Positions 1 through 8,477 of a DNA stretch of 64,000 nucleotides are shown here, in pieces (position 1 is the stretch's first letter; each line of letters starts with the position of its first letter). This DNA comes from Pseudomonas sp. PH1b (lineage in GTDB: Bacteria > Pseudomonadota > Gammaproteobacteria > Pseudomonadales > Pseudomonadaceae). The notes under the pieces were generated by a model. The model saw nothing but the letters and a program-made list of their open reading frames with translations, was not told where the DNA came from and did no database searches. A program made the translations under genes and the position numbers. The stretch lies in assembly GCF_000633395.1 (NCBI RefSeq), contig NZ_AYMU01000023.1, positions 62,001 to 126,000 on the forward strand. The letters run 5' to 3'.

Positions 1-215
1 TGATCGACCAGGCGCTGCTGCCCATCGACCTGCTGCGCTGCAAGCTGTCGTTCTTCGGCGCCACCCACTTCGACCCGCGCTCGGATCGCTGGGTGCGCAT
101 CACCCTCTACCAGAACGCGCCCTTCCCCCATGAACTGGGGCGGGTGGCGGCAGACGACTGGTCCTACCCCAACCTCGACAGCCAGGAGCAGCGCCGTGCA
201 TGCCTCGTTGAATGA
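1..215 (+). CDS. C-terminal end of an unidentified protein (5' truncated by the window)
   Basis: An open frame runs from the window edge to a TGA at 213-215 and encodes about 70 residues with natural composition, for example the stretches KLSFFGATHFDPRSD and ADDWSYPNLDSQEQ. The stop lies 17 bases inside the next gene, whose GTG start and ribosome binding site fall within this frame. That overlap suggests translational coupling and an operon with the DUF3726 and RidA genes. I do not recognise the family from the C-terminus alone. Confidence 0.7.
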   Translation, partial: IDQALLPIDLLRCKLSFFGATHFDPRSDRWVRITLYQNAPFPHELGRVAADDWSYPNLDSQEQRRACLVE

Positions 216-849
216 AATCGAAAGCCTGTGCAAGAAAGCCGCCCGCGGTGCCGGGCTGTCCTGGGGCCTGGCGGAGGAAGCCGGCAAGGCCGCGCGCTGG
301 CTCTCGGCCCACGGCCTCGACGGCCCGGGGCTGCTGGCCACGCAGTTGCAGCAGAATGACGGCTGTGCCTACCAGCAACTGGCCCCCGATGTCAGCGCCG
401 AGCCCTGGCAGGTGCCAGGGCATGCCCTGTGCCCGCTGATCGCCGGGGCGACCCTGAGCGATCACGCCCACCTGCTGCGCAGCAACGGTCGCATCGAGCT
501 CCGGCAGGTGGCGCACCCGCAATTGCTGCTGCCCTTTGCCAGCGCCACCGCGCGCCAGCTCGGCCTGTGGCTGGAACTGTCCTGGGACGGCTGCAGCCTG
601 AAGTTTTCCCCCACGGGCGAAGCCTGGCTGATGCACCCGCAGAACCTTGGCGCCGCCACCGCCGCCCGGGTGCGCTGCGCCTGTGTGGCTCCTGCTGGCG
701 CCCTCGGCAAGCCTCTGGCGGGCAGCATTCCGGACCTGGGCGACAGCCCCCAGCACGACCTCGACCACCTCGCCGCCCGCACCTACGTGCCGGCCTCCGA
801 CGCCTCGCGCCTGCTGGGCGCCGGTGCCGGCCTGAGCGACAACAACTGA
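196..849 (+). CDS. DUF3726 domain-containing protein
   Basis: A 217-residue soluble protein. The N-terminus (VHASLNEIESLCKKAARGAG followed by LSWGLAEEAGKAARWL) is characteristic of the DUF3726 family, whose biochemical role is unknown to me. I chose the GTG at 196 because AGGAG lies 7 bases upstream and homologues start with this motif; an ATG at 130 is open in frame but would add 22 residues lying in the overlap with the upstream gene. The RidA gene follows after 31 bases on the same strand. Accumulation with RidA suggests an amino-acid or amide catabolic operon, which is inference from context only. Confidence 0.75.
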   Translation: MHASLNEIESLCKKAARGAGLSWGLAEEAGKAARWLSAHGLDGPGLLATQLQQNDGCAYQQLAPDVSAEPWQVPGHALCPLIAGATLSDHAHLLRSNGRIELRQVAHPQLLLPFASATARQLGLWLELSWDGCSLKFSPTGEAWLMHPQNLGAATAARVRCACVAPAGALGKPLAGSIPDLGDSPQHDLDHLAARTYVPASDASRLLGAGAGLSDNN

Positions 850-880
850 CCTTTCCACCCTTGAACCCATGGACCTCGAC

Positions 881-1240
881 ATGACCTCACCCATCCAGCG
901 AATCGGCACCACACCACGCTTCAGCGAAGCCGTGATCCACAACCAGACCGTCTACCTGGCCGGCCAGGTTTCGCAATTGATCGAAGGGGATATCCGCGCC
1001 CAGACCCAGGACGTGCTGCAACAGATCGACGCCGTGCTGGCCAGGGCCGGCACCGACAAGGGCCACCTGCTCAGCGCGCAGATCTGGCTCAAGGACATGG
1101 CCGATTACCCGGCCATGAATCAGCTCTGGGATGCCTGGCTGGAAGGCGTCCAGGCACCGGTGCGGGCCTGCGTGCAGGCGCCGATGGCCAAGCCCCACTA
1201 CCGCATCGAAGTGTTGGTGATTGCGGCGCAAAAGGCCTGA
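881..1240 (+). CDS. RidA family protein (YjgF/YER057c/UK114)
   Basis: A protein of about 119 residues with the Rid fold signature: FSEAVIHNQTVYLAGQV near the start and a C-terminal APVRACVQAPMAKPHYRIEV segment that carries the conserved arginine used by Rid proteins to bind the carboxylate of 2-aminoacrylate-type enamines. Family members hydrolyse reactive enamine/imine intermediates to ketones or act on related substrates; the exact subclass is not determined here. ATG 881 is preferred over ATG 869 because GGA lies at a workable distance only for 881, but both are possible. It closes the operon with the DUF3726 gene. Confidence 0.85.
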   Translation: MTSPIQRIGTTPRFSEAVIHNQTVYLAGQVSQLIEGDIRAQTQDVLQQIDAVLARAGTDKGHLLSAQIWLKDMADYPAMNQLWDAWLEGVQAPVRACVQAPMAKPHYRIEVLVIAAQKA

Positions 1241-1241
1241 A

Positions 1242-1721
1242 TCAGGCCGACCCTGGCCCGGTCGCTGCGGCCACCAGGGTCCGCTCCATGATCAGCGTCA
1301 GCTCCTCGCCTTCGTAGTGCTCGCGTACCCGGACAAAGCCCAGGCGCGCATAAAAGCCTTCGGCGGTGACCGACGAGGGCACCACCAGCGAGGTCAAGCC
1401 CGAATCCAGCGCCGCCTGCTCGACCGCCGCCATCAGTTGTCGGCCCAGGCCATGGCCGTGGTGCGCCGGGTCGACAAACACCGAACGCACCGCACGTCCA
1501 TCGAGGCTGGCGGTGCCCAGCAATTCCCCGCCCACCAGGACGACGAACATCTGCCGGCGCTGCATCAGCTGGCGCACGGCATCCGCGGTGAAACTGGCCT
1601 TGACCCGCTCGATCACACTGGCGGGGTAATCCTGGGCATTGCTGGTGAGCAGGGCCGCCAGGATCACCTGGCTGACCCGTGCAGCATCGGCCGCTACGGC
1701 CGGACGAACCTGACACTCCAT
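1242..1721 (-). CDS. GNAT family N-acetyltransferase
   Basis: A 159-residue protein. The acetyl-CoA binding motif A of GNAT enzymes is visible as VRSVFVDPAHHGHGLGRQLM (R/Q-x-x-G-x-G/A type loop), followed by a C-terminal TAEGFYARLGFVRV segment typical of motif B. The substrate cannot be read from sequence. The start at 1721 (MECQVRPA) has AGGGAG upstream; an in-frame start at 1826 would overlap the intergenic promoter region and add an unrelated tail. It converges with the RidA gene one base away, so the two transcripts end against each other. Confidence 0.85.
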   Translation of the reverse strand: MECQVRPAVAADAARVSQVILAALLTSNAQDYPASVIERVKASFTADAVRQLMQRRQMFVVLVGGELLGTASLDGRAVRSVFVDPAHHGHGLGRQLMAAVEQAALDSGLTSLVVPSSVTAEGFYARLGFVRVREHYEGEELTLIMERTLVAAATGPGSA

Positions 1722-1791
1722 GACCACTCCCTGGTTTTCGCGCTGATGACAGTGGCCAAAAATACGGCCCGCCTCGCTCGCTGCCAAGGAC

Positions 1792-3432
1792 TTACTGCAA
1801 CTGGAACACCAGGCAGGGATTGTCATTGAGCCGCCCTTCGAACACTGGCAGCTGGTTCTCCAGGGAGGTGTTATCCAGCAGCCCCCGATCCTTGCGCGCG
1901 ATGATCACCCAGGAATCATGGGGCAGCGCATCCAGGTGCCCGGGGTCGTCGCCGCTGACGAACAGCGGCTGCTCGTCGTGGTCCAGGTTCATCATGTAGC
2001 GCACCGCCCAGGTGTCCTGGCCGAGGTTGAAGAACACCAGCGGCCCGGGGCTCGCCTGGCGCAACTGCTCCACCTGGGAGACGAAGGCCCTGGTGTCGAA
2101 CTGCAGGTCCTTGGCCGGGTCCACCACTGCCACCAGCAGCGTCCATTGCGCTGCCAGGGCCAGAGCGCTGAGCAGCACCAGGCGCCGCCCGAAACTGCCC
2201 AGGGTCTTGCGCCAGCCATACAGCGCCAGCAGCTGCAGCACGACAAAGATTGCGATCAGCAACGGCATGGACACCGGCGGCCAGTAACCATGCTTGTGCC
2301 AGCTGTGGCGCAAGACGAACAGCACCAGGATGCACAGCCCCGGCAGCAATCCCACCAGCCACAGGTAGGCGCTGCGCACCTTGCCCAGCCAACCCCGCCC
2401 CAAGAGCAAACCATAGGCCGCCACCGCAGCGAACATCGGCACCATGGGCAGGATGTAATAGGCCCGCTTGAAGTGCGGCACCGACAGCCCCAGCAGGATC
2501 ATCAGGCCACAAGCCCCCAACCGCAGCACCAGGCGCAGTTGCGGGTTCACATGGCGTTGCGCCCACTGCCGGCGCAATACCCAGAGCGTCGCCAGGGCCA
2601 GGGGCACCACCGGGAAGTAGCGGTACAGCGCCAGCTGGAAGTAGAAGTAGAACGGCTCGCCGCTTTCATCCAGGCGCCCGACCACCTGCATGTTGTAGAC
2701 CTGGCGGACGAAATCGTCGCCACCGCTGATGTAGGCCAGTTGCATCAGCAGCCACCAGCAGCCGGCCAGCAATATCAGGCCACTGGCGCCATAGGCGAGC
2801 ACCCGTTTGATCAGGGTCCGGCGTGCCTCACGGGTGCGGCTGTCCCCCAGCAGCCAGTAGGTGCAGGCCACCCCGCAGACTTCCACCAGCCCCAGGGGCC
2901 CGCGAATGGCAAAGGCCAGCACCAGCAGTGGCAGCACCGCCCACAGCCGCCACCGGGCGCCCGACTGTTCACCGCTGTGCAGCAGGTAGAAGGTACCCAG
3001 GCACAGCAAGGACACCATCTGGTCCAGGCACACCGAGCGGGACTTGTCCAACAGCTGGCTGGTCAGCGCCGTGAGCAATACCGCGAGCAACGCCCAGGTC
3101 CGCCCCGAAGGCGCCAGCAGGCGATACAGCAAGGCCAGCACCCCTGCCGAGGCCAACGCGGTGGGCAGGATATTGGCCAGGTGATTGGGGGCACCAAAGG
3201 CCTGGGCGAACAGGTAGCTGAAGAAGGTCGCGGTGCCCGGGTAGTCCGGGTAGGGCTGGCCGTAGGTGGTGGGAAACAGGCTGGCACCGTGGCGGAACAT
3301 CTCCTGCAGAAACAGCGCCCAGCGACCGTCGAAGCCTTGGGGCTGCTCGTCCCAGATGCCAAAGGTGAACAGCAGCAGGGCCACCAGGTAAATGCCCCAG
3401 GCCTCAATCCCGAAACGCGTTTCTCGAACCAT
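1792..3432 (-). CDS. GT39 / ArnT-like membrane glycosyltransferase
   Basis: A 546-residue polytopic membrane protein with about 11-13 hydrophobic helices. A first periplasmic loop near residues 28-45 carries acidic residues (WDEQPQGFDGRW), as in GT-C glycosyltransferases of the ArnT/PMT type that transfer sugars from a polyprenyl-phosphate carrier. The second conserved loop contains PYPDYPGTATFFSYL. Start at 3432 (MVRETRF) is supported by a GGGGCGAAG box; longer in-frame sequence to 3612 is low-complexity and unlikely to be translated. Acceptor and sugar are unknown; lipid A or another envelope glycan is the usual role of the family. A second, better conserved member lies at 9360-10826. Confidence 0.75.
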   Translation of the reverse strand: MVRETRFGIEAWGIYLVALLLFTFGIWDEQPQGFDGRWALFLQEMFRHGASLFPTTYGQPYPDYPGTATFFSYLFAQAFGAPNHLANILPTALASAGVLALLYRLLAPSGRTWALLAVLLTALTSQLLDKSRSVCLDQMVSLLCLGTFYLLHSGEQSGARWRLWAVLPLLVLAFAIRGPLGLVEVCGVACTYWLLGDSRTREARRTLIKRVLAYGASGLILLAGCWWLLMQLAYISGGDDFVRQVYNMQVVGRLDESGEPFYFYFQLALYRYFPVVPLALATLWVLRRQWAQRHVNPQLRLVLRLGACGLMILLGLSVPHFKRAYYILPMVPMFAAVAAYGLLLGRGWLGKVRSAYLWLVGLLPGLCILVLFVLRHSWHKHGYWPPVSMPLLIAIFVVLQLLALYGWRKTLGSFGRRLVLLSALALAAQWTLLVAVVDPAKDLQFDTRAFVSQVEQLRQASPGPLVFFNLGQDTWAVRYMMNLDHDEQPLFVSGDDPGHLDALPHDSWVIIARKDRGLLDNTSLENQLPVFEGRLNDNPCLVFQLQ

Positions 3433-3633
3433 CTTCGCCCCACCAGAAAGCGCCGCACCCAAGGCGAGGCATAAGGCTGAACATGTTGCGCGCGCAGCCC
3501 CTGAACGGTGCCTGAACAGGGATAAAAAACCCGCACCGCGCAGCCGACTGTCGTCGCTGCCGAGCCCGCAAGGCTGGGCAAAGGCCCGCATGGCCTTGCC
3601 TGGCGGCCACAAGATCCCTGCCTGCGGCAGCGG

Positions 3634-4518
3634 CTACAGGGCACCACGACGCGGGAAAGGAAAACGGCGCCAGTCGAACTGCCCCACCGCCAGTGCCAGC
3701 AGGATCAGGCCCATGGAAATGCCATCCTCCACACTCACCCGCTGCCCCAGGATCAGCACCGAACCGGCCATGCCGAACACCGGGATCAGCAGCGACAGGG
3801 GCGCCACCCGAGAGACCGGATACTCACGCAGCAACAGGTTCCAGCCCCAGTAACAGAAGTGCGTTGCGGCATAGACCTGAAACATCAGCGACAAGCCCGC
3901 GCTGGCGGACACTTGCCCGGCCAGTTGCAGAAACGGCGCCGCACCATGGCTTATCCAGGTCAATGCCAGCAGGGGCAACGGCGCAAACAGGCTGGCCCAG
4001 ACCACGAAGGCGAACACCTGCCGCACCCCGCAGCGCTTGATGATGATGTTGCCCACACTCCAGCTGAACGCACTCACCAGCAGCAGGGCGTAACCCAGGC
4101 TGGTGGCGTGCCCGGGGCTGTCGCCGATGATCCGCAGCAGACCCCACAGGGCGATGGCCGTGGCCAGCACCTGTTGCAGGCGCAGGCGCTCGCCGAACAG
4201 CAGCACGCCCCAGCCCAGGGAGAAAAAGGCGCTGAACTGAATCAACAACGCCGCCGTACCCGGCGCCACACCCTGATCGATCCCGAGGTTGATCAGCGCC
4301 CACATGGCCACGCCGAAAATCAGCCCGTAGGCCGCCAGCCAGCCGAACGCCACCGGCGGGCGCGGCACCAGGAACACCCAGGGCAGCGCCGCCAGGGTGA
4401 AACGCAGGGCGGTGAGCAGCAACGGATCGATACTGGCCAGGCCGAGTTTGGTGATGGGAAAGTTCAAGCCCCACAAGGCCGTCACCAGCAAGGCCAGGAA
4501 CAGGTGTTTTTTCTGCAT
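3634..4518 (-). CDS. EamA/DMT family transporter (RhaT/YdcZ-like exporter)
   Basis: A 294-residue inner-membrane protein with ten predicted helices in two EamA repeats; the N-terminus LVTALWGLNFPITKLGL and the second-repeat ALLLVSAFSWSVGNIIIKR are classic EamA motifs. Similar proteins export amino acids or their derivatives (for example the O-acetylserine/cysteine exporter EamA); the substrate here is not determinable. Start at 4518 (MQKKHL). It is divergent from an AraC regulator at 4634, an arrangement that usually means the regulator controls the exporter. Confidence 0.85.
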   Translation of the reverse strand: MQKKHLFLALLVTALWGLNFPITKLGLASIDPLLLTALRFTLAALPWVFLVPRPPVAFGWLAAYGLIFGVAMWALINLGIDQGVAPGTAALLIQFSAFFSLGWGVLLFGERLRLQQVLATAIALWGLLRIIGDSPGHATSLGYALLLVSAFSWSVGNIIIKRCGVRQVFAFVVWASLFAPLPLLALTWISHGAAPFLQLAGQVSASAGLSLMFQVYAATHFCYWGWNLLLREYPVSRVAPLSLLIPVFGMAGSVLILGQRVSVEDGISMGLILLALAVGQFDWRRFPFPRRGAL

Positions 4519-4633
4519 GTCGCGCGGTCCAGGACAGGCGGCCACGGGCAAATCCCCGGCCGGGGCCGAACTATCGCCCCAGCGGGGCATGGCCCGCTTG
4601 CAGTATCAGGTCAACTATCAGTAGATTCGGGCC

Positions 4634-5416
4634 ATGCAGCCTATCGATATCGATCCTTACGAAAATACCCCCCGGGATGTGGTGGTCACCGCCGTCGACT
4701 ACCCCGACGGCCTGTACTTCGCCGAGCACCAGCACCGGCGCGGGCAATTCGCCTATGCGGCCACCGGGGTGATCAGCGTCTTCAGCGACCAGGGCAACTG
4801 GGTGGTGCCGCCGCAGCGGGCCATCTGGGTGCCGGCCGAAGTGCCCCATGCCATGCACATGAGCGGGCCGGTGACCATGCTCAACACCTATGTGCGGCCC
4901 CGGGCGGCCAAGCGCCTGGGCCTGCCGGAGCACTGCCAGGTGCAGGAGGTGTCCGAGCTGCTGCGCCAGTTGCTGCTGCGGGCCACGACCATTCCGGCGC
5001 TCTACGCTCCGGACAGCGTGCAGGGCCAGGTGATGAACCTGCTGCTGCATGAAGTCGCCGCCATGCCGGCCCTGGCCCTCAATGCTCCACTACCGGACGA
5101 GCCACGGCTGGCCAGGGCCTGCCGCGAGGCGCTGGAGCAACCGTCGCTGGAGTTGGGAATCGATGAAATGGCCGAGCGCGCCGGCATGAGCCGCCGCACC
5201 TTCACCCGGCTGTTCCGCCAGCACACCGGCATCAGCTTCGTCGAATGGCGCCAGCAGGCCTGCCTGTTGGCGGCGGTGGTGCGCCTGGGTCATGGCGAGG
5301 CCGTGACCCGGGTCGCCAGCGACCTCGGCTACAGCAGCCCGAGTGCATTCAGCAGTGTGTTTCGCAAGGTATTGGGCGAGACGCCCAGCCGCTACTTTGC
5401 CCGGGCCCGGGCCTGA
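4634..5416 (+). CDS. AraC family transcriptional regulator with N-terminal cupin
   Basis: A 260-residue regulator. Residues 15-110 form a cupin-type sensor (FAEHQHRRGQFAYAATGV, VVPPQRAIWVPAEVPHAM), and the C-terminal 100 residues hold the two HTH motifs of AraC proteins (IDEMAERAGMSRRTFTRLFR and VTRVASDLGYSSPSAFSSVF). This short cupin-AraC layout matches regulators such as NimR that control a divergent efflux gene. Divergence from the EamA transporter with a 115-bp shared promoter region fits that role. The inducer is unknown. Confidence 0.87.
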   Translation: MQPIDIDPYENTPRDVVVTAVDYPDGLYFAEHQHRRGQFAYAATGVISVFSDQGNWVVPPQRAIWVPAEVPHAMHMSGPVTMLNTYVRPRAAKRLGLPEHCQVQEVSELLRQLLLRATTIPALYAPDSVQGQVMNLLLHEVAAMPALALNAPLPDEPRLARACREALEQPSLELGIDEMAERAGMSRRTFTRLFRQHTGISFVEWRQQACLLAAVVRLGHGEAVTRVASDLGYSSPSAFSSVFRKVLGETPSRYFARARA

Positions 5417-5442
5417 AGGACCCGAGCCTGAGCGAGGCCGTG

Positions 5443-5799
5443 CTAGAGGAACACGGCGGACAACATCCCCAGCGCACCGAGGCAGAAGCCGATCAAGGCA
5501 CCGCGCCCGGGCGCCTGCTGGAACAGCGCCCAGATCACCAGCGGCTCCAGGAGCAGCAGCGACGTCACCGAGACCACGGTAATGATCCAGATGTCACCCA
5601 CCGCCACATAGCCCAGCCAGTAGGCCGCCAGCAGGCAGATACCGCCCAGGCACATGATCAGCACCGGCAACGCCAGTTCGGCACCCGAGGTGTTGCCGGA
5701 ATGGGCCAGCCGCGCCACCACCACTTCACTGTAGATGGCGCAGAACTCGCCCAGCACCATCAGCCCTACAGCAGAAACTCCGAGTAATTCTTTGGACAT
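5443..5799 (-). CDS. Small four-helix membrane protein, possible DMT-like transporter
   Basis: A 118-residue hydrophobic protein with four predicted transmembrane helices, starting MSKELLGVSAVGLMVLGEFC. Length and topology resemble small DMT/EamA-half proteins, but no signature motif is certain, so the transport role is a guess. The ATG at 5799 lies inside the 3' end of a 53-codon ORF (5766-5927) in another frame, with GGGG upstream, so its translation may be coupled to that ORF. It converges with the AraC gene 26 bases away. Confidence 0.6.
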   Translation of the reverse strand: MSKELLGVSAVGLMVLGEFCAIYSEVVVARLAHSGNTSGAELALPVLIMCLGGICLLAAYWLGYVAVGDIWIITVVSVTSLLLLEPLVIWALFQQAPGRGALIGFCLGALGMLSAVFL

Positions 5800-5927
5800 G
5801 TGACAAACCCCTTGGTATTGAGAGCCCGATTTTTCAGCTCCCAGGCATTGATCGCTCCGCTGACGGAGCCTGAATCACGATGCGCAGGGGTATGAGGCAA
5901 CTCGGTCATAGTCAGGAACTTGAACAT
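5766..5927 (-). CDS. Candidate small ORF (53 aa) overlapping the downstream membrane-protein gene
   Basis: Reading the minus strand from ATG 5927 gives MFKFLTMTELPHTPAHRDSG and on to a stop at 5766-5768 (53 codons). A strong GGAG box (5934-5937) sits 6 bases upstream of this ATG. The 3' end overlaps the start of the 118-residue membrane protein by 34 bases. The peptide is hydrophilic, without a signal sequence or recognised domain. It could be a small protein or a leader peptide that couples translation to the membrane protein. Support is the ribosome binding site and position only. Confidence 0.4.
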   Translation of the reverse strand: MFKFLTMTELPHTPAHRDSGSVSGAINAWELKNRALNTKGFVTCPKNYSEFLL

Positions 5928-6124
5928 GTCCATCTCCTTCTGGGTGGGGGTGCAAACAGGGCCCGTGGACTGCCGATGGGCCGCAGCCTGTATAAGGGAT
6001 TTCCTGTCACGGCGTCATCCCCCCTGAATACTCACCGCGAAAAAACCACGCAAACTCCACAATCAAACAGCCTGCCTGCCGATAGCCTGGGCCCGGTCAT
6101 CCTCAGCTAGAAGCCATTGCCACC

Positions 6125-6595
6125 ATGTCCCAGCCGTCCACACCTCTTCGTACCGTTCAGCCCGCTGACTGGGTCGCCACCTATTTCATCAGCGTCGCGA
6201 CGCTGGCCGTGGTCCTGACGCTGTTGATCAACCTGATAGTGCAGCTCAGCAGCCGGGACCCGTGGAGCGAGCTGGCCAGCGCGCTGACTTTCAGCGTGGT
6301 GGTGCTGTTAGTGAGCGTGGTGGTCATAGGCGTCGTTGCCGCCCTGCCCTGCATCCTGTTCTTCTGGCTGGCCCAGCGTTTCACCTGGCGCCACCTGTGG
6401 ATCTACCTGGTGGGCGGAGCCCTGGCGGCCCTGCCCGCCATTCCCATGGTGGTGAGCCTGTCTCCCGGCTTTTTCAACCTCCCGCACGGCGTCAACATCC
6501 TTGAGCGCTATTTGCCGCTGGCCCACTTGTTCGCTGGTTGCGGGGCCTTTCTGGGAGCGATGTTCTGGTGGCTCAGCGGGCGGCACCTGCGCTGA
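6125..6595 (+). CDS. Hypothetical four-helix membrane protein, copy 1 of a tandem pair
   Basis: A 156-residue inner-membrane protein with about four helices. It starts MSQPSTPLRTVQPADWVATY and ends GAMFWWLSGRHLR. It is clearly homologous along its length to the next gene (6672-7163): both share LRTVQP.DW, ALPC.LFFWLAQRF.WR and YLPLA.LF.G.GAFLG..FWW.SGRHLR. I do not recognise a named family. The pair is separated by a 76-base spacer with one REP element. Confidence 0.7.
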   Translation: MSQPSTPLRTVQPADWVATYFISVATLAVVLTLLINLIVQLSSRDPWSELASALTFSVVVLLVSVVVIGVVAALPCILFFWLAQRFTWRHLWIYLVGGALAALPAIPMVVSLSPGFFNLPHGVNILERYLPLAHLFAGCGAFLGAMFWWLSGRHLR

Positions 6596-6604
6596 CTCCC
6601 TCCT

Positions 6605-6630
6605 GTAGGAACCGGCTTGCCGGCGAAGCA
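6605..6630. repeat. Single REP element
   Basis: TGTAGGAACCGGCTTGCCGG and following CGAAGCA match the Pseudomonas REP hairpin core used throughout this window. It lies between two tandem paralogous genes. Confidence 0.8.
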
Positions 6631-6671
6631 AGCGCCCACGATCCCAGCCTTGTCACTCACCTCAAGAAGCG

Positions 6672-7163
6672 ATGTCTCCCATGCCCGCAAAAACTCCAGC
6701 CCTTCGCACCGTGCAACCTAAAGACTGGTTTGCCGCCTACTTCATTGGCGCCACGGCCCTGGCCATGGTCCTGGCGGTACTGCTGATGCTGGGGATGCTG
6801 ACCAGCGCCGGGGCGCTGCGCTGGGCCATCGTCCCCCAGGTGCTGTTCGTGGGCCTGGTGACCCTGATCGCAAGTGGTGTGCTGATCGGCATTGTCACGG
6901 CGCTGCCCTGTGCCCTGTTCTTCTGGCTGGCCCAGCGCTTTGCCTGGCGTAATGTGCTGATCTATCTGTTCTGCGGTGCACTGGCGGCGATGCCGACCAT
7001 TCCCGTGGTGGCAAGCCTGGCCCCGTCGAGCTTCTATTCCGATCCAGCCGAGGAAGAACCCGAAGGGCTGTCGCGCTACTTGCCGCTGGCGCCATTGTTC
7101 GGCTGCTCGGGGGCCTTTCTGGGAGGTATCTTCTGGTGGCGCAGCGGGCGCCACTTGCGCTGA
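6672..7163 (+). CDS. Hypothetical four-helix membrane protein, copy 2 of a tandem pair
   Basis: A 163-residue membrane protein paralogous to the gene at 6125-6595, with the same order of motifs (LRTVQPKDWFAAYF, ALPCALFFWLAQRFAWR, GGIFWWRSGRHLR). The main difference is an acidic insert (DPAEEEPEG) in the last loop before the final helix. ATG 6672 has AAGAAG upstream; MPAK at 6681 is an alternative start. Function unknown. The duplication predates considerable divergence, so the two copies may be specialised. Confidence 0.7.
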   Translation: MSPMPAKTPALRTVQPKDWFAAYFIGATALAMVLAVLLMLGMLTSAGALRWAIVPQVLFVGLVTLIASGVLIGIVTALPCALFFWLAQRFAWRNVLIYLFCGALAAMPTIPVVASLAPSSFYSDPAEEEPEGLSRYLPLAPLFGCSGAFLGGIFWWRSGRHLR

Positions 7164-7188
7164 TCAGCCCTCCCTGCCACCCCTGACG

Positions 7189-7270
7189 TCGGCGCCGGCT
7201 TGCCGGCGAAGAGGCCCGCCGGCCCGGTGCCAGACGGGATGACGCCTTCGCTGGCAAGCCAGCTCCTACC
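7189..7270. repeat. REP pair (facing, degenerate middle)
   Basis: A left arm GGCGCCGGCTTGCCGGCGAA and a right arm CCTTCGCTGGCAAGCCAGCT enclose about 40 bases. The two arms are inverted relative to each other, the usual REP doublet. It lies between two convergent genes (membrane protein and quinone oxidoreductase), where it could act in transcript 3' end formation. Confidence 0.8.
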
Positions 7271-7336
7271 AAGCCAGCTGCTACCCAGCCTGCGCCCACC
7301 AAGCCAGCACCCAATCAATGCCGACCCAGCCAGCGC

Positions 7337-8371
7337 TTACAAGGAGGCGCTGGGCTGGTCGGCGCGGGCCACTACCACCTTGCCCAGCAAACCGCCCTGC
7401 TCGACGCGAGCATGGGCCCGGTGCAGGTTGTCGACAGTGAAGGGGCTGAACACCTCGCTCAAGGTGCTGCGAATCAGGCCCTGGTCCAGCAACTGCGCCA
7501 GCCGGTTGAGGATGTGGTGCTGCTCGATCATGTCCGGGGTCTGGAACAGCGCGCGGGTGAATACCATCTCCCAGTGCAGGGACACGCTCTTGGCCTTGAG
7601 CGGCACCGCATCGAAGCAGTCGTGATCGTCGATCAGCGCGATATGGCCATGGGGCACGATGATCTGGGCCTGCTCGGCATAGTGCCGTTCGGTGTGGCTC
7701 AGGGCGGCAATGTGGGTCACCGGCGGCAGGTCGAGGGCGGCCAGTTGTTCCACCAGCGAACGGGAATGGTCCAGCACCTGATGGGCCCCCAGGTCCAGGC
7801 ACCACTGGCGGCTGTCCGGCCGCGAAGCTGTGGCGATGACGGTCATGCCGGTCAGCCTGCGGGCCAGCTGGATCAGCACCGAGCCCACGCCACCGGCACC
7901 GCCGACAACCAACAGCGTGCCTTGTTCAGAGAGCTCACCAGGCACCCGGCCCAGGCGCTCGAAGAGCAATTGCCAGGCAGTCAGTGAGGTCAGGGGCATG
8001 GCGGCCGCCTGGGCGAAGGACAGGCTGGCCGGCTTGTGCCCCACCAGGCGCTCGTCCACCCGGTGCAGCTCGGCATTGGCGCCATCCCGGGTGAAGGTGC
8101 CGGCATAGAACACTGCATCCCCGGGGGCGAACAGGGTCACCGCGCTGCCCACCGCGCGAACCACGCCACTGGCGTCCCAGCCCAGGCTCCGCACGCCGTC
8201 GGGCACCGCCACCTTGCCGGCGCGGACCTTGGTGTCCAGAGGGTTGACCGACACCGCCTCGACCGCCACCAGCAGGTCATGCGGTTCCAGTGGCGGCGGC
8301 TCCAGTTGCACTTCGCAGAGGGCGTGAGGATCAGACAGGTGCAAACCTTTGAGGTAGACGATGGCCTTCAT
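7337..8371 (-). CDS. Zinc-type alcohol dehydrogenase-like / quinone oxidoreductase (MDR family)
   Basis: A 344-residue medium-chain dehydrogenase/reductase. The N-terminal GroES-like half contains AVSVNPLDTKVRAG and LGWDASGVV; the Rossmann half has the nucleotide-binding loop LLVVGGAGGVGSVLIQLA near residue 160. No zinc ligands typical of true alcohol dehydrogenases are evident, which fits the quinone-reductase subgroup (NADPH-dependent reduction of quinones or activated double bonds). The start at 8371 (MKAIVYLKG) matches the family N-terminus. It is divergent from an HxlR regulator across a perfect inverted repeat, a common redox-stress pairing. Confidence 0.88.
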   Translation of the reverse strand: MKAIVYLKGLHLSDPHALCEVQLEPPPLEPHDLLVAVEAVSVNPLDTKVRAGKVAVPDGVRSLGWDASGVVRAVGSAVTLFAPGDAVFYAGTFTRDGANAELHRVDERLVGHKPASLSFAQAAAMPLTSLTAWQLLFERLGRVPGELSEQGTLLVVGGAGGVGSVLIQLARRLTGMTVIATASRPDSRQWCLDLGAHQVLDHSRSLVEQLAALDLPPVTHIAALSHTERHYAEQAQIIVPHGHIALIDDHDCFDAVPLKAKSVSLHWEMVFTRALFQTPDMIEQHHILNRLAQLLDQGLIRSTLSEVFSPFTVDNLHRAHARVEQGGLLGKVVVARADQPSASL

Positions 8372-8440
8372 TGCAGAGCTTCCTTGACGAGGCAAAGCGC
8401 ACACTTAAATCCCTCATGCCCTGCCCGCACAAGTAGGGTA

Positions 8441-8465
8441 CTTTTGCGTACCAGCTACGCAAAAG
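8441..8465. promoter_or_regulatory. 10-bp inverted repeat, probable HxlR operator
   Basis: CTTTTGCGTA, a 5-bp spacer CCAGC, then TACGCAAAAG form a perfect 10-bp inverted repeat. It ends 12 bases before the HxlR start codon, within the 106-bp region shared with the divergent oxidoreductase gene. HxlR regulators bind short palindromes in such divergent promoters, so autoregulation and control of the oxidoreductase is the likely role. Confidence 0.65.
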
Positions 8466-8477
8466 GGTCGTCAGGCA

